Source of the DNA: Haematobia irritans | Taxonomy: Eukaryota > Arthropoda > Insecta > Diptera > Muscidae | DNA: 64,000 nucleotides | Assembly: GCF_050003625.1 (NCBI RefSeq) | Contig: NC_134400.1 | Location: 224,852,085 to 224,916,084 of the forward strand | Direction of reading: 5' to 3' | Part shown: positions 57,619 through 64,000 of the stretch, piece after piece | Layout: every line of letters begins with the position of its first letter | How positions within the stretch are numbered: the first letter of the stretch is position 1 | The notes under the pieces: generated by a model | Databases searched by the model: none | What the model saw: only the letters and a program-made list of their open reading frames with translations | Told to the model about the DNA's origin: nothing | Translations under genes and position numbers: made by a program

Positions 57619-59189
57619 ATGGAAGAGTTATCATTAACTTTTGCTTGTCGCGTTTGTTTGCAAAGTAATTCGGAATTCAATTCATTTTTCGATGAAGTAG
57701 AGTATGAGGAATATATGAAACTGGCTACGCTCTTCAAAAAGGTTACAAATGTAAATATTTCCGAGAGCGATACCAAGCCCACTAACATATGTCACGAGTG
57801 CACAGAAAAACTTTTGACTGCATTCGAATTCATTTGCACAGTGGAAAAATCTGAGCAAGAATTGGAAGTCCACCTGAAGAATATAATAGTGGCAGATATT
57901 GTGGTCGATGATAAAGGAGAATATAGTGACATAGACACAAATCAACAAATAAATGTCGTGGGTAAGAGAAAACTGAATATGTTAAATAAAAAGCTGAAAT
58001 TGATTATGGGTTTTATTTCCACAGATTCTGACATTGAACCCCTTACAGATGTACAGGAAATCGAAGTACTCGATGACGAATATCTGGAGGAATATACAGA
58101 GGACAAAACACATAAACATGAAAACGTCATAGAACAAGACCCCATATCTGATAATTCTACACCAGCATGGGAGCCAATGTAATAATGTGCGACCACTACT
58201 AGTTGACTCCTTGTAACAACTAATTTTAATTTCCATATTTCAGGAAAGAGGACGACACTTCTTATGTAGAAAGTACATCGCCGAAAGCTATTGGCTCGCG
58301 TCTATCAAAGCGAATGCAAACTTGTGGCAATTTCAAGTGCTCCAACTGTGATCGTACCTTTGCTAAAATGGAAACATTAGAAAAGCATTTTAAAAATGCT
58401 CATACCCCCACGGTATCTTCAAGAACAACGGAAAATAAAATGTCCACCGATGGAGACAAAATAACATGTGAACACTGCCCACAGAGTTTCAAGCGACGTA
58501 ATAACTACGTACGCCATTTGATCTCCTGTCATTCCAAAGAGGCTGAATCTCTTTCGGCCGAAGACAAGGAACTTGCTAAGACAAAGAACTATAAAAAAGG
58601 AACTTGCCCGTACTGTGGTGAAACATTTACCCAAGCCAGCTTGATTATTCATATCCGTCGCCATACTGGTCATAAACCATACAAGTGTGACAGCTGTGAT
58701 AAAGCTTTCCCAAGGCGGCAGGATCTCAATATCCATCAAAGACGTCATACAGGCGAAAAGCCCCATGAATGCAGTGTGTGTTCAAAATCTTTTTCACGCG
58801 CTAACAAACTGGCTCGCCATATGAGAATACACACGGGAACACGACCCTATCAATGTCCCGAGTGTGGTCGTAGCTTTACTCAATCGAATGACTTGAAAAT
58901 CCATATTCGTCGGCACACAGGAGACCGTCCTTACCGTTGCAATGTATGCTCAGAATCCTTTATATGTGGGGCTGCACTAAACGCCCATCGTAAGCAAAAA
59001 AATCATCATTGTGCAGATGATGTCCAGGATGATCCATTTGCTAATTGGCGAGTGGCAAACCGCACCATGAAATCGAATGCCATGCAAGAGATGCAAAATG
59101 AAAAAGAATGTCGTATTGCTGCTGCAGAAATAATTGAACATTCAGAGGATCTTGAGTTTAAAATGGAACTATCACCAGACTGTTGCTAG
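57619..59189 (+). CDS. ZAD-C2H2 zinc-finger protein
   Basis: Preferred model: join 57619-57961, 58025-58178, 58244-59189, giving 480 aa. The N-terminal ZAD domain is complete: C10-X2-C13 (ACRVC) and C58-X2-C61 (ICHEC) are its four zinc ligands. ZAD mediates dimerisation in these insect proteins. After an acidic linker there are seven C2H2 fingers (from CSNCDRTFAKMETLEKHFKN to CNVCSESFICGAALNAHRKQ), fingers 3-7 joined by HTGxKP-like linkers. The last finger has a longer His-His spacing. It is probably a nuclear sequence-specific DNA-binding factor. The second intron (58,179-58,243, 65 nt) is required to join the frames. The first (57,962-58,024, 63 nt) is in frame and optional, giving 501 aa if retained. 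I cannot name the orthologue. Confidence 0.88.
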
Positions 59190-59508
59190 TTTATGAGATT
59201 TACGCAGATGAAGATTTACTATAAATATTGTATATGGTTACCTTCCAACTATATCGAAACCCGAATTTTGTTTACTATATTTCTCTTAATTTAAGAAGAG
59301 TTCATTTTTTACATTATAAATTATAATCTCTGAAACATTTTCATTATAATTCTTGATGTGATTAGCGGAGTGACCATCTTTTGAACGAAATTTGAGTGAA
59401 AGTTTGATATATTTAAAAAAAATTATATTACTCAAAATAGTTCATTTCTAGCATACTATTGCTTGAAGGTAGTAAACTTTAAAATCTCTGTGTTACCGAA
59501 GCTTACTA

Positions 59509-59514
59509 AATAAA
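59509..59514 (+). terminator. possible poly(A) signal of ZAD gene
   Basis: AATAAA followed by an A-rich run lies 320 nt after the stop codon. The context is A-rich, so the assignment is moderate. Confidence 0.4.
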
Positions 59515-59519
59515 AAAAA

Positions 59520-60306
59520 AAATATTTTAAAAAAATATTACAATTAAGGCAATGATGTAATACAAGAATTTGGCTATTTATATTAGAGATTGTAACGATA
59601 ATCAAAAGGCCGAATTTTACTAAAGTTTTCTATAATGTTGGGACATTTGCTGCTATATACGTGTCGACTCTCCTACGTCCCGAGTTTCAACTTTTTGATG
59701 AGTTCTTGACATAAAACGATCTACTTCACATTTCCCTTTCAATTTTCATTTTATCTTAAAATGCCAATATTGGTCCTTATCAAACCCACATCAAAACTGA
59801 ATTTAACTCTTTTGTGAAAAAATCTAAAGTCGATTATTCGAATAGGTATATGACAAAAATTTGACTTTGATTTTTTTGGAAAAACTTTGAAACGTCCTAT
59901 CGCTAAAGTGTGTATATTGTCGCTGGGAAACTATAGGATCCCAATGTGTAACCAAGATTATATTTACAGACGCTCGATTAGCTCAATGTCCGATCACCTA
60001 CGAATTGTTGGATAAACTAAGCGACGCGCTTAGAAAACTAATCAGAAGTACTTTGTAGCCGCCAACTTATTCATTGCTGTTGTTGTAGTATGAATTTCCA
60101 ATTTGTGGTTATAATCCTTATTTTATCCTCACTCCGTGGGTCTTCGTAATCACTGTTTATATTTTCAAAAAATTTAATTGACTTGCAATGTTAGCATGAA
60201 AAGCAATGTATTTCGCCAATCGGCAACCTATTGTTGATGTTAACACCTATATTCACACTAGTCACTATTTTTGGTGATTTGAAATCGCTCTACTTATATT
60301 CAAAAG
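59520..60306. other. interval without recognised gene
   Basis: No gene, RNA or clear repeat was recognised between the ZAD gene and the SINE. Confidence 0.4.
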
Positions 60307-60553
60307 TTAGGTTAGGTATAGTGGCAGCCCGTTGTTGATGAACTATGTCTATGTTTAGCTCAAGGACGGGGGACCTTATTTTTATAGGCGAGTACGAATG
60401 ACGTTTGACATTACGGTGACACCGCTTAGACACTCAGAAATGTCACCAGCAATATTAAATGGCGATAACCGCCGCTGGAAAAGTTTGTGGTGATTGGTAG
60501 AAATTTGAACTGAATCCATCGTCCTTTATATGCAAGGTGGACATGCATTGCAA
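60307..60553 (-). mobile_element. SINE copy, internally deleted
   Basis: Starting from GGTTAGGTATAGTGGCAGCC the sequence matches the complement of the SINE family through GCAAGGTGGACATGCATTGC. Part of the body between the tail and TGTTTAGCTCAAGGAC is deleted, and the tRNA head is degraded. Confidence 0.75.
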
Positions 60554-61198
60554 CATAGTATCTTTCTACTAACAAAAGCGACATTTCAAATGGTAAAAAG
60601 TGGATTATGTTTAAACGCCGGTTCTAAATTCGTGTTTCGCCCGTGGAGACCGAAATTGCAAGTACAACTAAAGGTTGAATTACATATCATGCGTTAATCC
60701 GTGCGTTGATAAGGTTGATTTTTTCTATTTGAAGCACTCTAACCGAGAGGAAGTTCAACTCTTCAATCAACGGACGCATTAACGCATGGTATGTAATTCC
60801 CCCTTAAGACTTTAAAAAATGTGGGTAAAATACAATAAAGAAAACATACCTGTATTTTATCCAAATATATTTCACTTTTGAAGCTTTCAATATATATGAA
60901 AGTTTATAAGCATTTTATTTGATATTTGATGAAACGTTCTGAAACGTTTCGAACCGTTCTACTGTGTTTATCTGTAAAAATCTCGCCAGTATTGCCATGT
61001 CGAATTTTGCCAATTCATATTATTGTGAATTATGAGGTACAATGAAATAAAACTAAACACATTACAACCAGAATTAAAACTCAATATAAGGAATGTTTTC
61101 CTTTAGCACTGGATATGCTAAGCCGTGTATGACTAAATGAAAACAGAGTACTCGTCTATCCAGGACATCTCCAAAAATATGCAACACTGTCACATCAG

Positions 61199-62598
61199 GG
61201 GGCTAATCACGGCATTCGATGTCGAGAACTTTTGATCGAAATCTAAATTTTTCGGATCACGGGAGTCGATATCGAGTTTTTTTGATCGACAATTTTTTCG
61301 ATTGGTAAATTGCAATCGTAAAACATTTTTCACTTGTTTTTTTCGCCATATAGGAATAGTAAATATATTAGTTTTAGTTCGAATTGTTGCTAGTTTGTAG
61401 TAAATTTACATATAATGAACATATTTTTAATATGTAGGACCAATGCAACTCCAATAAAAGTTAAACAAAAAATGGTCATAGTCGAGTTCGCAGCGAGCAT
61501 TCTAGCTTGGCAAAGAACCATATATAAAGCGCACATGCTAGATCGATATCCAAGAGATTGTGATCGACCAAATACCGTACCATTCCGTGACAACATAACG
61601 CTTCTGGACCACCTTGTAAGAATAGTGAATTATGAAGGCTCCCACTCGCAAAAAGTTTTAAGACGGCAGACAATTGCAAAGTGATAAAATTGACGTTGAC
61701 ATGCCACCAAAAATTATTTTCCATTTGAACGCCTCCTTCGTCAGCCGAAATCGTCCATTGAGCCTACAAAAGGTGACTTTCTAACAGTGCACACCATTTC
61801 AAACCCATGTACTTACACCACTAACAATAGGGCTGTTTTTTTTTAGCACTGGATACCCTAAGCCGTGAAGGACTAAAAGAAAACAGAGTACTCGTTTATC
61901 CAGGACATCTCCAAAAATATGCAACACTGTCATCAGCTGTTCAAAAACAATCACAGAAAAGAAGTGAAATCTTGCATTTTTAATGTATGAAATGCTCCAA
62001 TTAGTAATAAATATTTACTGCTGCGATTATTTGTGACACTATACCACTTTGAATTTCATGTTTTTCGATAAATTAGTCACAATAAAGTGCTATTGTAAAT
62101 CGATGAAGCGTCACTTTATCAAAACACAATCTGGCATGATCGGCGCCACTTGCACTGATGAGATGTTCTGGATAGAACACCAGTGCAACGATGTTCTGGA
62201 TAGCCCATACAAATGTTGTATCCAGTGCAAAAAGAAAACAGCCCTAATGTGCACTTTTATTCCTTATTTGTCGCCGAATTATTTTATATTCATCTCATCC
62301 TCCAATTAGGAAGGAATTCGGAGGAATGTAAAAAGAGATATGGGTCCATAAGATATAATGCAATACAATTTACTTTTTACTTTGAAACCTCCAAAAACAT
62401 GTTTTTTTTTCTACATTCTATTTTGTGACACTAACTTAGTTTTGTCATTTCATTTTGCTCTGCTTCGTTTTTTGCTGTTGGCAACGCCTGAGAAATTGCA
62501 TCAAATTTCGATCGAATGCTGTGATCCAAACTTTTAATCGTATCGACAATTTTTTCGATACGATTATGAATTCGATATCGAATGCCGTGATTAGCCCC
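61199..62598 (+). mobile_element. PIF/Harbinger-like element with CAG target duplication
   Basis: The termini are GGGGCTAATCACGGCATTCG and its complement, extending to 27 bp with one mismatch. The flanks are CAG (61,196-61,198 and 62,599-62,601), and the uninterrupted host copy has a single CAG there. A 3-bp CWG target is known for some animal Harbingers. At 62,308-62,345 a short frame reads GRNSEECKKRYGSIRY, reminiscent of a MADF/Myb-like motif of the second Harbinger protein. The 89-codon frame at 61,415-61,684 is not recognised. It carries a nested MITE at 61,830-62,244. No transposase was identified. Confidence 0.65.
61830..62244 (+). mobile_element. GGGCTGTTTT-family MITE, inner complete copy
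   Basis: The left end GGGCTGTTTTTTTTTAGCAC and the complement of the right end, GGGCTGTTTTCTTTTTGCAC, are inverted repeats continuing through TGGATAC. A TA flanks each end (61,828-61,829 and 62,245-62,246). It lies inside the Harbinger-like element, which itself lies inside another copy of this MITE. An internal partial duplication of GATGTTCTGGATAG is present near its right end. Confidence 0.75.
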
Positions 62599-62840
62599 CA
62601 GCTGTTTAAAAACAATCACAGAAAAGAAGTTAAATCTTGCATTTTTAATGTATGAAATGCTTCAATTAGTAATAAATATTTACTGCTGCGATTATTTATG
62701 ACACTGTACCACTTTGAATTTCATGTTTTTCGACAAATTAGTCACAATAAATTGCTATTGTGAATCGATGAAGCGTCCCTTTATCTAAATAAAATCTGGC
62801 AACATCGGCGCGACTTGCACTGATGAGATGTTCTGGGTAT

Positions 62841-64000
62841 ATAAGCAAAAAAAGAAAATTTACTCCCATTTCCACAAATAAAAAAAATATATAAAACAAT
62901 AAAACACATTTGTGTTCTCTTTTGATTTAACATTTTACTTATATTTTTCTGGTAGGTTTTAATTTATCATATAAGCAAATAAAAAAATTCTTGATTATTC
63001 TTGTTGTTTGTTGTCGAATGATGGATGATGTATGCATATGTATGTATACTATATAGATATTAATTACTAAAGTATATTAAGATTAAATTATGGGATGTAT
63101 TTCTCTTATTGTTGAATATTGAATGAATGAATTCTATTTTGTTTTAGTTTTGCGTTTTTAATTTAAGTCTTACACATAAAAATTTTACTTTTTCATCCAT
63201 ATAATCCAATTTGCCATAGTTTTATGTTCAGGAGAGTTTCTTGCTTCATTTTTACAATATTTAAACTAATAATAATTATTATTATACCATTTCATGTATT
63301 TAGGCTGTATGTAAATGTAAAATACTAAATTAGAATATTTTTCTCGTATATGCTGGGGGTACTTTCTATTTCCATAGAATATTTTGTAATAATCTTTTGT
63401 TTTATACATACAAAAAAAAAAAAAAATTGTTGGAACACTTTAAGTGTTAAGCTTGATTAATTAATAAAATTGTAATAATATATTTATTTATAAATATTTA
63501 TATTTATCCATTAAATGTTTTTATTTTTTTAGCTAATAAACTTCTATAATATAGAAGAGTGTAGTGCAGATTTACGATTTGCATTTGGTTTTTGAGTTAG
63601 GAAGGGGTGATGTGAATATCGATAACTTGCATATAACAATAATTAGTTGTGGATATAATAAAAAAAGTTGTTTTGCTTATTTTTTCTTTCGAATTTTCTG
63701 GTATATTTAAGATACATACATTTTAAATGTTAACAAAAGAACACACATTTATATTCATATATATATAAAGGTATAGATATATTGAAAACGGACACGTACA
63801 TTTAAAGGCAATAAAAATATCATTCATGTATGGTACCATTCAAGTTTGCTTGCTCGCTCATTTTGTTTACTTTTATTAATTGTATTGTAAATGATCTATC
63901 TCTGTTTGGACACATGTAATATATGGTATAGTTAGTAATCATTATTTGCATATGTTTTATATATGTATTTTGATTTTTGTTGATTTTTTTTTTAGATAGC
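62841..64000. other. AT-rich interval without recognised gene
   Basis: Long A/T runs and short repeats dominate the last 1.1 kb. No gene, RNA or transposon terminus was recognised. Confidence 0.45.

Larger units (their letters stand above)
61090..62840 (+). mobile_element. GGGCTGTTTT-family MITE, outer copy split by Harbinger-like insert
   Basis: Positions 61,103-61,198 (AGCACTGGATATGCTAAGCC to AACACTGTCACATCAG) and 62,602-62,836 (CTGTTTAAAAACAATCACAG to GAGATGTTCTGG) join into the order seen without interruption in the copy at 61,830-62,244. Both outer ends of this copy are decayed. It was split by the element at 61,199-62,598. Confidence 0.75.

Noticed and set aside
58419..58766. 115-codon - strand frame in the zinc-finger region
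   Set aside because: Antisense of the C2H2 fingers, with no motif of its own.
61415..61684. 89-codon frame as a host gene
   Set aside because: It lies inside a TIR-bounded mobile element, has no recognised domain, and the - strand is similarly open.

Overview
The window is eukaryotic, AT-rich, intron-containing DNA from a higher fly. A calyptrate (house-fly or stable-fly-like) genome fits best. The evidence is an insect-type talin gene, a ZAD zinc-finger gene (a family expanded in insects), short 60-66 nt introns, and a dense load of insect transposons: mariner, an I-clade LINE, a DINE-1/Helentron-like element, tRNA-derived SINEs and many MITEs. The species cannot be fixed from sequence alone.

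Layout. (1) 1-28.7 kb has no recognisable protein gene. It is a mosaic of nested mobile elements: a mariner relic, two copies of a CATG-rich TIR element in opposite orientation, a TA-flanked 2.3-kb element with a large foldback, PIF/Harbinger-like and hAT-like non-autonomous elements, a 601-bp tandem duplication, a ~1-kb palindrome and a pogo-like MITE. It probably includes the 5' regulatory DNA and non-coding exons of talin; one well-formed candidate exon lies at 4977-5128. (2) 28.77-48.34 kb holds the whole coding part of talin (rhea) on the + strand. I modelled 15 coding exons, 2854 aa, with every junction in phase. It runs from an N-terminal FERM head through a long helical rod to an actin-binding THATCH domain, a dimerisation helix and an insect-type Gln/Pro-rich tail. 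(3) 48.4-52.2 kb is another nested repeat cluster. It includes a DINE-1-like element with a 153-bp minisatellite, inserted in a CGG-rich hAT-like element that also carries a Harbinger-like MITE. (4) 52,178-57,324 is a full-length LINE on the - strand with two intact overlapping ORFs and an apparent 11-bp target-site duplication. (5) 57.6-59.5 kb is a ZAD-C2H2 zinc-finger gene on the + strand, head to head with the LINE. (6) 60.3-62.8 kb is a SINE followed by a three-layer nested TIR element cluster. The last 1.1 kb is featureless AT-rich DNA.

Talin couples integrins to actin in focal adhesions. The ZAD protein is a probable sequence-specific nuclear DNA-binding factor. They are unrelated neighbours. 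I found no CRISPR, operon-like or otherwise unprecedented gene system. The notable content is the transposon stratigraphy, where interrupted and uninterrupted copies inside one window expose exact insertion boundaries, and two gene-structure points: a read-through talin C-terminus of vertebrate length, and an in-frame 63-nt intron in the ZAD gene.
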